Below are positions 52,458 to 61,103 of a stretch of 64,000 bases of DNA, piece by piece (position 1 is the stretch's first letter; the number at the start of each line of letters is the position of its first letter). Location of the stretch: the NCBI RefSeq assembly GCF_009831575.1, contig NZ_WUUT01000001.1:705345-769344 (forward strand), read 5' to 3'. Origin of the DNA: Halovenus carboxidivorans (lineage in GTDB: Archaea > Halobacteriota > Halobacteria > Halobacteriales > Haloarculaceae). Made by a program: the position numbers and the translations under genes. Under the pieces are notes generated by a model. The model was not told the origin of the DNA and ran no database searches. It worked only from the letters and a program-made list of their open reading frames with translations.

Positions 52458-54353
52458 ATGTCCGATCAGGAAGATCTTGACGTACTCGAAGAGTTGGCCA
52501 GTCTGCCGACGCTCGTCCACCCGACAGCGTCGCCGGACGGCGACGAAGTCGCGGCCTACTACGATATCACCGGCCGGAACGAACTCCACGTGATCGACGC
52601 CGACACCGGCGAGCGCGAACAGTGGAGCGACGGGGAGGTTCCGCGCAACGCCCGCTGGTACGTCGAGTGGGGGGCCGACGGGGAGCGCGTGTACTTCCAC
52701 CTCGACGACGGCGGCAACGAACAGAACGACCTCTACGCGCTGGACAGAGAGGGCAACGCCGAACCGGTCGTCGAGATGGACGGCCAGGTCGCCCTCCAGT
52801 CGGTCGGTGACGACGGTGAGACGCTGATCGTCGGGTCGAGCCGCGACGGCCAGATGAACCTCTACCGGCACGACCTCCCGACGGGCGAGACGACGAAGAT
52901 CACCGATTACGAACGCGCCGCCGGCAGCGCACAGCTCTCCCCGGACTGTGAACGCGTCGCCTACGCCACCAACGAGAGTGACGACTTCGACAACCGCGAC
53001 GTCTACATCGCCGACGTGGACGGCTCGAACCCGCGAAACCTCGAAATCGGCGACGACGGCGCCGAGAGCGAGCCGGTCGACTGGAGCCCCGACGGCGACC
53101 GCTTGCTCGTCGGGGACAACACCGCAGACCTCGGCCGGATCGGCGTCTACGACCTCGAGGCCGACGACGTTCGCTGGCTCGGCGACGGCGAATACGAGGA
53201 GGCCCCCGAGGCCTTCCTCCCCGGCGGCGACCGCGTGATCGGGACGCGCCAGCGCACCGCCGAGAGCATCCCGGTCGTCTACGACCTCGACACCGGCGAA
53301 GCGACCGAGTTCGACCTGCCGGAAGGAGTTGCGGACTTCGGAATGGCCGGCGACGCGGTCCTCGACGAGAACCGTGTCGTCCTGACGCACACCACTCCCA
53401 CGACACGGCCGGAACTGCTCGCGTACAACGTCGACACCCACGAGACGGAGACGCTCGTCGAACCGGAGTACGGCCCGTTCTCCCCGGAGGACTTCGCCGA
53501 CGCGGAATATTTCCGGATCGAGTCCGACGGCGTGCCGGAGTCCCCGCAGGCGGCGATCGAGCACGACCCCTACGAGACTCTGGAGATCGAAGCCATGCTG
53601 TACGACTCCGGCGTCCGACCGTCCGGGCTGATCGTCAACCCCCACGGCGGTCCGCGCGCCCGGGACACGAAGTCGTTCGACCTCTACACGCAGGTGCTGG
53701 TCTCGCTGGGCTTCTCCGTCCTGCAGGTGAACTACCGCGGCTCCACGGGCCGCGGCCGCGAGTTCGTCGAGGAGTTGATCGACGACTGGGGCGGCGCGGA
53801 GCAGGGTGACGTGGCGATCGCCGCCGAACACGTCCTCGAAGAGTACGACTGGCTCGACGAGGACCGGGTCATCGTCTTCGGCGGCTCCTACGGCGGCTAC
53901 TCGGCGTACTGGCAGCTACTGCAGTACCCGGATCTCTACGACGCCGGCGTGGCCTGGATCGGCGTGACCGACCTGCACGACATGTTCGAGAACACGATGC
54001 CGCACTTCCGGACGGAACTCCTGGAGAAGTACCTCAGCACGCCCGAGGAGAATCCGGAGTTGTACGAGCAGCGGTCGCCGGTGACACACGTCGACAACCT
54101 GGACGCGCCGCTTTTCATCGTCCACGGGGTCAACGACCGTCGGGTTCCGGTCTCCCAGGCCCGGATCTTCCGGGACGCCCTCGAAGACGCGGGCTACGAG
54201 GAGGGCGACGAGACGGGAACAGACGGCGACTACGAGTACCGCGAACTCGGCGAGGAGGGCCACGCCTCCTCGGATCAACAGCAGAAACTCCGGATGTTCG
54301 AGTTGCTCGCTGACTTCCTCGACAGACGAGTCGGCACCGACCGGGGACTCTAG
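52458..54353 (+). CDS. S9 family (prolyl oligopeptidase/acylaminoacyl peptidase) serine peptidase
   Basis: 631 residues. The first about 360 residues form a beta-propeller with WD40/TolB-like repeats (SPDGDEVAAYYDITGRNELH and similar). The alpha/beta-hydrolase domain follows: Ser477 in GGSYGGYSA, Asp in HGVNDRRVP, His in EEGHASS, and the oxyanion PHGGPRARD. Such enzymes cleave short peptides in the cytoplasm. No signal peptide. It is a single gene. Confidence 0.93.
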   Translation: MSDQEDLDVLEELASLPTLVHPTASPDGDEVAAYYDITGRNELHVIDADTGEREQWSDGEVPRNARWYVEWGADGERVYFHLDDGGNEQNDLYALDREGNAEPVVEMDGQVALQSVGDDGETLIVGSSRDGQMNLYRHDLPTGETTKITDYERAAGSAQLSPDCERVAYATNESDDFDNRDVYIADVDGSNPRNLEIGDDGAESEPVDWSPDGDRLLVGDNTADLGRIGVYDLEADDVRWLGDGEYEEAPEAFLPGGDRVIGTRQRTAESIPVVYDLDTGEATEFDLPEGVADFGMAGDAVLDENRVVLTHTTPTTRPELLAYNVDTHETETLVEPEYGPFSPEDFADAEYFRIESDGVPESPQAAIEHDPYETLEIEAMLYDSGVRPSGLIVNPHGGPRARDTKSFDLYTQVLVSLGFSVLQVNYRGSTGRGREFVEELIDDWGGAEQGDVAIAAEHVLEEYDWLDEDRVIVFGGSYGGYSAYWQLLQYPDLYDAGVAWIGVTDLHDMFENTMPHFRTELLEKYLSTPEENPELYEQRSPVTHVDNLDAPLFIVHGVNDRRVPVSQARIFRDALEDAGYEEGDETGTDGDYEYRELGEEGHASSDQQQKLRMFELLADFLDRRVGTDRGL

Positions 54354-54386
54354 ATCTCGCCGGGCGCTGTAACTGCGCTCTCTTGC

Positions 54387-54896
54387 TCAGGATCCACTCG
54401 TCGTGTCGGTCCCGTAGACGCGCTCTGCGAACAACAGCGCGACCAGCGCGAAGATGATAACCGCGTAGGAACTGGCGGCGAACATGGCATCCTGTAGGGT
54501 ATCGTACTCGCCGGTGCGGAAGATAATCGCTTTCCGGACCATCGCGATTACCCCGGTGTAGATGACCAGCCGAACGATCCGCCGGGTATCGCTCTCCTCG
54601 ACGTAGGCCAGGACCGTCTGGTAGACTTCGACGATGATCAAAAGCAGCAGGCCGGTGTCGATGAACCCGATGACGACGAGCGGGTCGGTGATCTGTCCGC
54701 TCCGGGTAGCCTCCAGGATCTGCAGGGTCAGATCGGCGACGCCGATAGCGAACAGCACGGCGAAGACCGTCGCGGCGGCCAACTCGATTGCGCGGACGAA
54801 GCCGTTGACGGCCAGAGTGTATCGCTCCGAGAGTGCGTGCATGAACGCCGGTTCGGCCATTCCCGGCTCCTCCGCGGTCTGCTCGTCACTCGCCAT
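54387..54896 (-). CDS. PsiE-family membrane protein
   Basis: 169 residues with four hydrophobic helices: AIELAAATVFAVLFAIGVAD, GFIDTGLLLLIIVEVYQTVL, LVIYTGVIAMVRKAIIF and ASSYAVIIFALVALLFAERV. RMV-type RLVIYTGVIAMVRKAII is the family signature region. PsiE is named after phosphate-starvation-inducible genes of bacteria; the function is unknown. It is a single gene convergent with the S9 peptidase. Confidence 0.85.
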   Translation of the reverse strand: MASDEQTAEEPGMAEPAFMHALSERYTLAVNGFVRAIELAAATVFAVLFAIGVADLTLQILEATRSGQITDPLVVIGFIDTGLLLLIIVEVYQTVLAYVEESDTRRIVRLVIYTGVIAMVRKAIIFRTGEYDTLQDAMFAASSYAVIIFALVALLFAERVYGTDTTSGS

Positions 54897-55028
54897 TGCT
54901 CCAACCGTGAACTCTCCGCGGGCGCGCTTGGTAACTCATCTATCCATTGATTGGGCTTCTCCCCCATAATCTGTGGGGTGGCTATCACGTCGAGCAGCGA
55001 CTGCCAGGTGACCGGTCCGTGGTACGCG

Positions 55029-55856
55029 TCACTCGCGCAGTTCGTGTACCCGGTCGATGTTCCACTCGTAGCTCTTGCCGTCCTCCGTCGGCGTCTCCAA
55101 CACGAGCGGCACGTCACGGATCGCTTCGTGGTTGATGAACGCGCGCATCCCGGACTCGCCGATCTTCCCTTCGCCGATGTGTGCGTGTTCGTCTTTGTTG
55201 GTCCCGCAGTCGTGTTTCGAGTCGTTCAGGTGGACGTACGCGAGGTTTTCGAGCCCGACCACGTCGTCGAACTCGGCGAGAGACTCCTCGACCCCCTCTG
55301 GCGTCGAGAGGTCGTAGCCGGCGGCGAAGGCGTGTGCCGTGTCCAGACAGACCTCGATGTCGGCGTCCGTGCGCTCGATCACGCCCGCGAGGTGCTCGAA
55401 CTCGCCGCCGAGTTTGGTGCCGCTGCCGGCGTCGGACTCGATCAACAGCGTCACGTCGTCGGGAATCGACAGCGAGTCGATGACGGTCGCGGCGTTGTCG
55501 AGACCGCCCTCGACGCCGGCGCCGGTGTGCGCCCCCAGGTGGACGTTGACGTACTCGATGCCCAACCGGTCGGCGGCGTCGAGTTCGGCCTGCATGCTGG
55601 AGCGGGACTTCTCTCTGAGGTCCTCTTTCGGCGTCGCGAGATTGACGAGATACGCCGAGTGGATGACCCAGGGACCGACCCCCGCGTCGGTCGATTCGTC
55701 GACGAACCGGTCGGCCTCGTCGTCCTCGATCGACGGTTCCTGCCAGACCTGCGGCGAGGTGGTGAAAATCTGTCCGCAGTTGCCGCCGACGTCGATCTGT
55801 CGCTGTACTGCGTTGTCGACTCCGCCCGCCACCGAGACGTGTGCGCCTACCTGCAT
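55029..55856 (-). CDS. nfo: Endonuclease IV (AP endonuclease)
   Basis: 275 residues from ATG 55856 ([17 protein letters not shown]). The TIM-barrel zinc ligands are visible: [65 protein letters not shown] and ETP. All conserved His, Asp and Glu positions appear intact. The enzyme cuts DNA 5' of abasic sites in base excision repair. It is a single gene. Confidence 0.96.
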   Translation of the reverse strand: MQVGAHVSVAGGVDNAVQRQIDVGGNCGQIFTTSPQVWQEPSIEDDEADRFVDESTDAGVGPWVIHSAYLVNLATPKEDLREKSRSSMQAELDAADRLGIEYVNVHLGAHTGAGVEGGLDNAATVIDSLSIPDDVTLLIESDAGSGTKLGGEFEHLAGVIERTDADIEVCLDTAHAFAAGYDLSTPEGVEESLAEFDDVVGLENLAYVHLNDSKHDCGTNKDEHAHIGEGKIGESGMRAFINHEAIRDVPLVLETPTEDGKSYEWNIDRVHELRE

Positions 55857-55903
55857 ACCACAGCAGACGTGGCTCGCGGCCATAGTGGCTTCGGCTTCGG
55901 CCG

Positions 55904-56719
55904 CTACTCCGCCAGCGGATCCGTCCGCTCCCGGTTCCACGCCTCCGAACCGTACTTCTCGTCCGCGATCTCCCGTGCTCGGTCCAGTTCTTCGTCGGTC
56001 CACGTCCCCTCCGTGGCGTCTGCCCACTCCTGAAGCGCGGCTTCGAGACGCGTCACCGCCGCTTCCCGCTCGATGCCCGACTGCTCGCGGATCGACGTGA
56101 CTCGCTGCTCGAACTGGTCGGTCGTGATCTCCTCGGTCGCGAAGACACCGAGATGGCGCTCGGTCGCCCGGTCGTACGACAGCGACCCGTGCTGGATCAC
56201 GGCGTCGCGCTGGCGGTACTGCGCGTTCCCGCTGATCTTCCGCCCGTCGACGAGGATGTCGTGGGCCGGATGGATCGCCCGCAGGTAACAGGCGGGCTGG
56301 TAGATCGCCTCCTGTTCCTCCTCGGCGAACGCGGCGTCGACGCCCATCCGCTCGAAGGCGTCGAGGATCGGATCGCAGAGCAGTTCGTACGACTCCATCA
56401 GATCTCCGGGCAGTTCCTCGGCCGGCGCGATGATCGAGTACGAGATGTCTGCGTCGACGTCGTGATAGATCCCGCCGCCGCCGGTCTGCCGTCGCGTGAC
56501 GGTGATCCCCTCGCGGTCGCAGTACGCCCAGTCGATGCTGTCCGGGGACTGTCGGTAGCCGGCGCTGAGCGTGCTCGGCTCCCACCGGTAGATCCGCAGC
56601 GTCCGGGGGCCGCCCGCCGCCGCGGTCTCGGCGGCGACCTCGTCGAGCGCCATCTGCATCGGGCCGGGGTTGCGTTCCTCGCGGACGAGCCGCCACTCCC
56701 GGTCGGCCAGGTCGGTCAT
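55904..56719 (-). CDS. Lipoate/biotin protein ligase-like (BPL/LplA/LipB fold) protein
   Basis: 271 residues. Family motifs: [37 protein letters not shown] (the RRxTGGGGxxHD box) and catalytic Lys161 in [13 protein letters not shown]. The enzyme would activate lipoate or octanoate as an adenylate and transfer it to a lysine of a carrier domain. GcvH at 3347-3730 is the one lipoyl carrier seen in this window and so a candidate acceptor. The gene stands 47 bp upstream of nfo on the same strand. Confidence 0.9.
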   Translation of the reverse strand: MTDLADREWRLVREERNPGPMQMALDEVAAETAAAGGPRTLRIYRWEPSTLSAGYRQSPDSIDWAYCDREGITVTRRQTGGGGIYHDVDADISYSIIAPAEELPGDLMESYELLCDPILDAFERMGVDAAFAEEEQEAIYQPACYLRAIHPAHDILVDGRKISGNAQYRQRDAVIQHGSLSYDRATERHLGVFATEEITTDQFEQRVTSIREQSGIEREAAVTRLEAALQEWADATEGTWTDEELDRAREIADEKYGSEAWNRERTDPLAE

Positions 56720-56808
56720 ACCCGTCGTACGGTCGGCTCCGTCAAATGCGTGACCCCCCGGCCGCCGGGAATCGACAGATCGAATTACCCGCTCGACGGT
56801 TATCCGGT

Positions 56809-57207
56809 ATGACCGAGTTCAACTACGAAGTCGAGGTCGACGTTCGGTTCCGAGATCTGGATTCGATGGGTCACGTGAACAACGCCGTCTACGCGACGTA
56901 CTTCGAACACGCCCGGACGCTGTACATGGACGACGTGTTCGGCGACCGGCCGGAGGAGATCAACGTCGCCCTTGTCAACCTCAATATCGATTTCAAACGC
57001 CAGGTCAGGTTCGGCGAGAGCGTGACCGTCGGCGTCGGCGTCACGGAACTCGGCGATTCGAGCGTCACGATGGAGTACGAGGTCCGGACGGGCGACGAAC
57101 TCGCGGCGACGGGGAGTACGATTCTCGTCGCCATCGACGACGAGGGCAACTCCCGCTCGATGCCGGAGTCGGTCCGCGAGGGCATCCGAGAGTACGAGGG
57201 CCTGTAG
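56809..57207 (+). CDS. Acyl-CoA thioesterase (4HBT hot-dog family)
   Basis: 132 residues from ATG 56809. VRFRDLDSMGHVNNAVYATY is the 4-hydroxybenzoyl-CoA thioesterase pattern with catalytic Asp (DLDSMGHVNN). The hot-dog helix and sheet (LNIDFKRQVRFGESVTVGVG) follow. It probably hydrolyses acyl-CoA; the acyl group is unknown. It is divergent from the ligase gene. Confidence 0.9.
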   Translation: MTEFNYEVEVDVRFRDLDSMGHVNNAVYATYFEHARTLYMDDVFGDRPEEINVALVNLNIDFKRQVRFGESVTVGVGVTELGDSSVTMEYEVRTGDELAATGSTILVAIDDEGNSRSMPESVREGIREYEGL

Positions 57208-57271
57208 CCGACGCTTTCTGGCCGCGCAACGCGGCACGCGAACTATCCGTCTCTCGCCCGTAGGCCCTACA

Positions 57272-57454
57272 GTGACGAACTCGACGACCCGGTCAGCAAC
57301 GAGAGCCCTGGCCGGGGCCGCCGTCTCGGCGGTGACGTACCGCCTCCTCGGAGCCGCCGGCGTCTCGAAACCGCTCGCGGGCGCAGTCAGCGGCGGAGCC
57401 GGTATCCTCGTCGTCTCCGTGTGCTGTGGTCCGCGAGACAATCCCGGACCGTGA
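57272..57454 (+). CDS. Possible small membrane-associated protein, GTG start
   Basis: 60 residues beginning with GTG at 57272. The sequence is Ala/Gly/Val-rich with two weakly hydrophobic segments (ALAGAAVSAVTYRLLG, LAGAVSGGAGILVVSVCC) and a polar end. Codon use is like its neighbours, but there is no homology I can name, so it could be non-coding. It lies between the thioesterase and the LLM gene. Confidence 0.4.
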   Translation: MTNSTTRSATRALAGAAVSAVTYRLLGAAGVSKPLAGAVSGGAGILVVSVCCGPRDNPGP

Positions 57455-57519
57455 CTTGCGGCCGCGTACCGCCGACCCGGGCGGCCGGATTTTTATCCTT
57501 CGGCCGTGTCGGCTGGCGT

Positions 57520-58491
57520 ATGCCGACCGGAATCCTGTTTCCGAACGACGAGCCGGATCTCGCATCGTTCGCCGAGCGCGTCGAATCACTTGGCTATCGG
57601 TCGCTGTGGACGGGGGAACTCTGGACGCGGGACGCCTTCGTCGCTCTGACCCGGGCTGCCGAGGTGACGAGTGACATCGACCTCGGGACGGCAATCGCGA
57701 ACGTCTACGGCCGCACGCCCGCGACGCTCGCGCAGGCGGCGGCCACACTGGATCGCGTCTCCGACGGTCGCGCCCGTCTCGGCCTCGGCACCTCGACCCG
57801 CAAGGCCGTCGAGGATCTTCACGGGATGGAGTTCGACAACCCGGCCAGACGGCTCCACGAGACCGCCGAACTGGCGGGGGAGTTTCTCAACGGCTCGGGT
57901 CGGGTCTCCTACGACGGCGACGTCTTCGAGGTCGCTGACTTCCCGGCGCTCGGCGCGGACGTGCCGGTGTACACGGCGGCGCTGGGCCCGGCGACGCGGC
58001 GGGCGACCGGCCGCGTTGCCGACGGCTGGCTCCCGCACAATATCCCGTTCAGCCGACTCTCAGTGGCCTTCGAGACGGTCGCGGAGACGGCCCGCCAGCG
58101 GGACCGGGATCCCGACGAGATCACCGTCGCGCCGTACATCCCCGCCGCGGTCAGCGACGACCCCGAGCGCGCCCGGGAAGCGATCCGCGGGCACGTCGCC
58201 TACTACGTCGGCAGCGGCGAGGGCTACCGGCGGGCGGTCGCCCGGCAGTTCCCCGACGCGGCCGAGGCGGTCGCGGACGCGTGGGCGGCGGGCGAGCGCG
58301 AGCGGGCCCGCGCGGAGGTGACCGACGAGATGGTCGCGGACCTCGGCGTCGCGGGCACTCCCTCGGAGGCGAACGAGCAGTTCGACCGCCTCGCGTCGAT
58401 GGACGTGATCGACGACCCGCTCGTCGTCATCCCGAACGGGACGGCACAGGAGATCAAAACACAGACCATCGAAGCACTGAGCCCGTCCTAA
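57520..58491 (+). CDS. LLM-class F420-dependent oxidoreductase
   Basis: 323 residues from ATG 57520. The luciferase-like barrel is evident: FAERVESLGYRSLWTGEL, DLGTAIANVYGRTPATLAQA, GRARLGLGTSTRKAVEDLHG (non-prolyl cis-peptide region), and VPVYTAALGPATRRATGRVA. Resemblance to methylenetetrahydromethanopterin reductase suggests F420H2 as the flavin donor, although FMN is possible. A second paralogue is at 62677. Substrate unknown. Confidence 0.87.
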   Translation: MPTGILFPNDEPDLASFAERVESLGYRSLWTGELWTRDAFVALTRAAEVTSDIDLGTAIANVYGRTPATLAQAAATLDRVSDGRARLGLGTSTRKAVEDLHGMEFDNPARRLHETAELAGEFLNGSGRVSYDGDVFEVADFPALGADVPVYTAALGPATRRATGRVADGWLPHNIPFSRLSVAFETVAETARQRDRDPDEITVAPYIPAAVSDDPERAREAIRGHVAYYVGSGEGYRRAVARQFPDAAEAVADAWAAGERERARAEVTDEMVADLGVAGTPSEANEQFDRLASMDVIDDPLVVIPNGTAQEIKTQTIEALSPS

Positions 58492-58618
58492 CCGCCTTCG
58501 TTGCGAGAGACGCCGTCTCGGTTCGACCTCGGACAGATTCGACCGAGCCGTCTCGCCAGGCGGTAGGATCCTGCCACTGCTGGTCTAGCTTCGACGGTAC
58601 CGAAAAAACGACAGGAGG

Positions 58619-59023
58619 TTATCGATGACTGTACATCCCGGCTTCGGGCTCGGAGTCGGTGTAGGTGTGTGCCCCGCCACCGAGGATGAGCAGGCCAGCG
58701 AGCAGGCTCACGTACAGGCCGAGGCTCGGAGCGAGAGTGCCCGAACCGATCACGCCGACCGTCTCGGCGAGCGTATAGCCCGCGAGTCCGGTCGCGACCA
58801 GCCCGAGTACCACCGCGATCAGTTGCGCCGACGCCGTCCAGTCCGCGACGTACAGCAGTCCGACGGCGACGATTCCGACCAGCAGTGCGATGATCTCTCG
58901 CCCGCCGAGTCCGACGCCGCCGACCAGTCCGGAGCCCGTCCAGGGCAGTACGGACCCGACGACTGCGAGTACTCCGCCGAGGAGAACGAGTTTCTCACCG
59001 ATCGAAAGCTCAGCAACGCCCAT
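58619..59023 (-). CDS. Four-helix membrane protein, unknown function
   Basis: 134 residues. Hydrophobic helices: LVLLGGVLAVVGSVLPW, EIIALLVGIVAVGLLYVAD, LIAVVLGLVATGLAGYTL and LGLYVSLLAGLLILGG. The VLPW segment after the first helix is common in small haloarchaeal membrane proteins. It follows rpoF on the same strand, about 80 bp away. Confidence 0.75.
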   Translation of the reverse strand: MGVAELSIGEKLVLLGGVLAVVGSVLPWTGSGLVGGVGLGGREIIALLVGIVAVGLLYVADWTASAQLIAVVLGLVATGLAGYTLAETVGVIGSGTLAPSLGLYVSLLAGLLILGGGAHTYTDSEPEAGMYSHR

Positions 59024-59100
59024 GGGCGAGATTCAGAATCGGCACACAAAACGCTTACTACACGGCCGCCACGACCAGAGACGGCACACGCTCGTCGGGT

Positions 59101-59457
59101 TCAGGCGTACTTCTTGACGACGTCGAGGATGTCGTCGAGTTCGTCACCGGACAGGGAGTACCGCTCCTGTGCGTACAGCGCGCGGAGTTCGTCGCGGTCG
59201 AGCGGCTTCGAGTCGACAATCTTGTGTGCGGTCTTCTCGTCGACCTTCTCGAGTTCGAGCAGGTCGTCGACGAACTGCCGAGCCTCCTCCGGGTCGAGCA
59301 CCGCGAACCGGTTGACGTGGTCGATGGCCCGCGAGAGTTCGTAGCGCATCTCGCGGTCCTCGTCCTCCGCTCGTTCCATCTCGATCCCTTCGAGAAGCTC
59401 TTTGGTCTCCGCGATGGTGAGATACTCCTCGTCGACTTTCTCCTTGAAGATGCTCAT
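59101..59457 (-). CDS. rpoF: DNA-directed RNA polymerase subunit F (Rpb4)
   Basis: 118 residues, the usual haloarchaeal length. MSIFKEKVDEEYLTIAETKE and LSRAIDHVNRFAVLDPEEAR, FVDDLLELEKVDEKTAHKIV are characteristic. Rpb4 pairs with Rpb7 (RpoE) in the stalk of archaeal RNA polymerase. In many euryarchaea rpoF is followed by a DUF655 gene and ksgA and preceded by rpl21e; none of these is seen here. Confidence 0.95.
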   Translation of the reverse strand: MSIFKEKVDEEYLTIAETKELLEGIEMERAEDEDREMRYELSRAIDHVNRFAVLDPEEARQFVDDLLELEKVDEKTAHKIVDSKPLDRDELRALYAQERYSLSGDELDDILDVVKKYA

Positions 59458-59642
59458 CTGTAGCTAATTGTGCGGTGTAGACAACCGAGGGCAAAATACC
59501 TTCGGAAACGACACCGCGGCTCCGAGAGCGAGCGGCGACGCCGCGGCTCGATTCCCGACTGACTCGTCTCACACGAATCACGTCGTCGGGGCTGTCCACC
59601 GTCGGCGGAATTACTTTGTGATTCTCACTCGATCAGTAGCGC

Positions 59643-60113
59643 ATGCAGGTCGACGAATCAGAGCTCGACTGGACGGAGTACGACGAAGACGAGACCACCT
59701 TCCGTCGCAAGGAGTTAGGCGACGCTGCCGGGACCGACCAACTGGGCTGTAGCCTCTACGAACTGCCCCCCGGAGAGAAATCGTGGCCGTATCACTACCA
59801 CACGGCCAACGAGGAAGCCATCTACGTCCTCGCGGGAGCGGGGCAGGTTCGCACGCCCGACGGCACGCGGTCGGTGAGCGAGGGCGTGTTCGTCTCCTTT
59901 CCGGCCGACGAGTCGGGCGGCCATCGCGTCATCAACGACACCGACGAACCGCTCCGATATCTGGCCGTCTCGACGATGAACGAACCGGACGTGACGCTGT
60001 ATCCCGACAAGGAGATGTTCGGCGTCTACGTCGGATCGCCGCCCGGCGGTCGCGACGAACGGACGTTCGAGGGGTATTTCCCGACGGACGCCGAGACCGA
60101 GTACTGGGACTGA
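59643..60113 (+). CDS. Cupin-domain protein
   Basis: 156 residues. The cupin motifs are clear: GEKSWPYHYHTANEEAIYVL (G(X)5HXH(X)3-4E) and GVFVSFPADESGGHRVIND (G(X)5PXG(X)2H-like). Metal-binding His and Glu are present. It may be a sugar-phosphate isomerase or dioxygenase, or a small ligand sensor. No partner gene is obvious; it is convergent with the thioesterase gene, one base apart. Confidence 0.88.
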   Translation: MQVDESELDWTEYDEDETTFRRKELGDAAGTDQLGCSLYELPPGEKSWPYHYHTANEEAIYVLAGAGQVRTPDGTRSVSEGVFVSFPADESGGHRVINDTDEPLRYLAVSTMNEPDVTLYPDKEMFGVYVGSPPGGRDERTFEGYFPTDAETEYWD

Positions 60114-60114
60114 C

Positions 60115-60597
60115 TCACTCCAACCGCTCGACGAGCGCTTCGAGTTCCTCCTTGCGTCTGCTCTTGGCCCGCTCTCTGAGCGCCTGTTCGTTTTCGGTCT
60201 CACAGACCAACTCGGGCACCTCCGTCGGTGTCCCGTCCTCGTCGATTGCGACGAAGGTGAGAAACGACGAGGTCGTCTCCCGGGTCTCGTTCTCCTGCGG
60301 GTTCTCGGCCCGAACGTCGACTTTGACGTTGATGCTCGTCCGGCCGGTGTCGTAGACGTACGCCTCGATGACGGCGATCTCGCCGAGGTCGATCGGCCCC
60401 TTGAAATCGACGTGATCCATCGAGGCGGTCACGACCGACTGGTTGCTGAACCGCAGCGAGGCGATGGCACCGCAGATGTCCATCCAGTGCAACACCGCCC
60501 CGCCGAGGGCCCGTCCCAGGGCGTTCGTGTCGTTCGGCAGCAACATCTCCGTCATCTCCGTGTACGACGACGTGAGCGTCGCAGTGTCTTCGCTCAT
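60115..60597 (-). CDS. Acyl-CoA thioesterase (hot-dog, YciA/BFIT-like)
   Basis: 160 residues from ATG 60597. LPNDTNALGRALGGAVLHWM is the Asn-Asp box of this hydrolase group; VTASMDHVDFKGPIDLGEIA and the C-terminal SFLTFVAIDEDGTPTEVPEL complete the hot-dog fold. It hydrolyses acyl-CoA thioesters. A second, unrelated thioesterase subfamily is at 56809. The 129-residue gene lies 31 bp upstream on the same strand. Confidence 0.92.
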   Translation of the reverse strand: MSEDTATLTSSYTEMTEMLLPNDTNALGRALGGAVLHWMDICGAIASLRFSNQSVVTASMDHVDFKGPIDLGEIAVIEAYVYDTGRTSINVKVDVRAENPQENETRETTSSFLTFVAIDEDGTPTEVPELVCETENEQALRERAKSRRKEELEALVERLE

Positions 60598-60628
60598 GTA
60601 CGCCAGCACAACGCCGCAGCGACACATG

Positions 60629-61018
60629 TCAGTTGTGGCTCCCGTCCTCTCGACGGTGGAGCCGCCGCTGGCACTGCTCGACGAACTCGGTGAGGTTCTG
60701 CGCCACGTCCGACCCCATCGAAATCACGAACCCCTCGGAGTCCGCGAGCCAGAAGTGGATCAACACGCCCTCGCTGTGCACCTCGACGGTCGCTTTCGTC
60801 TCGCCCAGTCTCTCGTACTCGTCGGTCGGCATCACCGGATCGTGTTCGCGAACGTTTTCGATGTAGGTCGCGAGCCACCGCCGGAGTTCGGGCGTGTCGA
60901 CGTCCTCTCTGACGTACAGCGCCGTCCACTCGTCGTCGGTGTAGCTGAACGCCGTCCGGAGGGAATCTCCACCGCGGGCACGCAGGAATCGGAGCACGTT
61001 CTCGTACCGCTCGTTCAT
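60629..61018 (-). CDS. Conserved haloarchaeal protein, unknown function
   Basis: 129 residues. Helical N-terminus (MNERYENVLRFLRARGGDSL), then strands WTALYVREDV, KATVEVHSEGVLIHFW and GFVISMGSDVAQNL, a layout that recalls sensor-like domains found as single proteins in haloarchaea. No catalytic motif. It probably shares an operon with the thioesterase gene. Confidence 0.75.
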   Translation of the reverse strand: MNERYENVLRFLRARGGDSLRTAFSYTDDEWTALYVREDVDTPELRRWLATYIENVREHDPVMPTDEYERLGETKATVEVHSEGVLIHFWLADSEGFVISMGSDVAQNLTEFVEQCQRRLHRREDGSHN

Positions 61019-61103
61019 CGTGTCTGCTTTGGTGTGCCCACAGTTGTAACTCTGTGGTCAGGTGTGCCAACATACATTTGGCCACGCTCCCCAACGCCCT
61101 CCT

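Noticed and set aside
52428-53831. 467-codon open frame antisense to the S9 peptidase
   Set aside because: The plus strand encodes a complete peptidase with an intact catalytic triad; the antisense frame is low-complexity Val/Asp/Arg sequence.
61062-61103. ATG at 61062 as the start of the alpha/beta-hydrolase-like gene
   Set aside because: The extra 14 residues (MCQHTFGHAPQRPP) do not resemble the family, and a TATA-like element lies between this ATG and the GTG at 61104.
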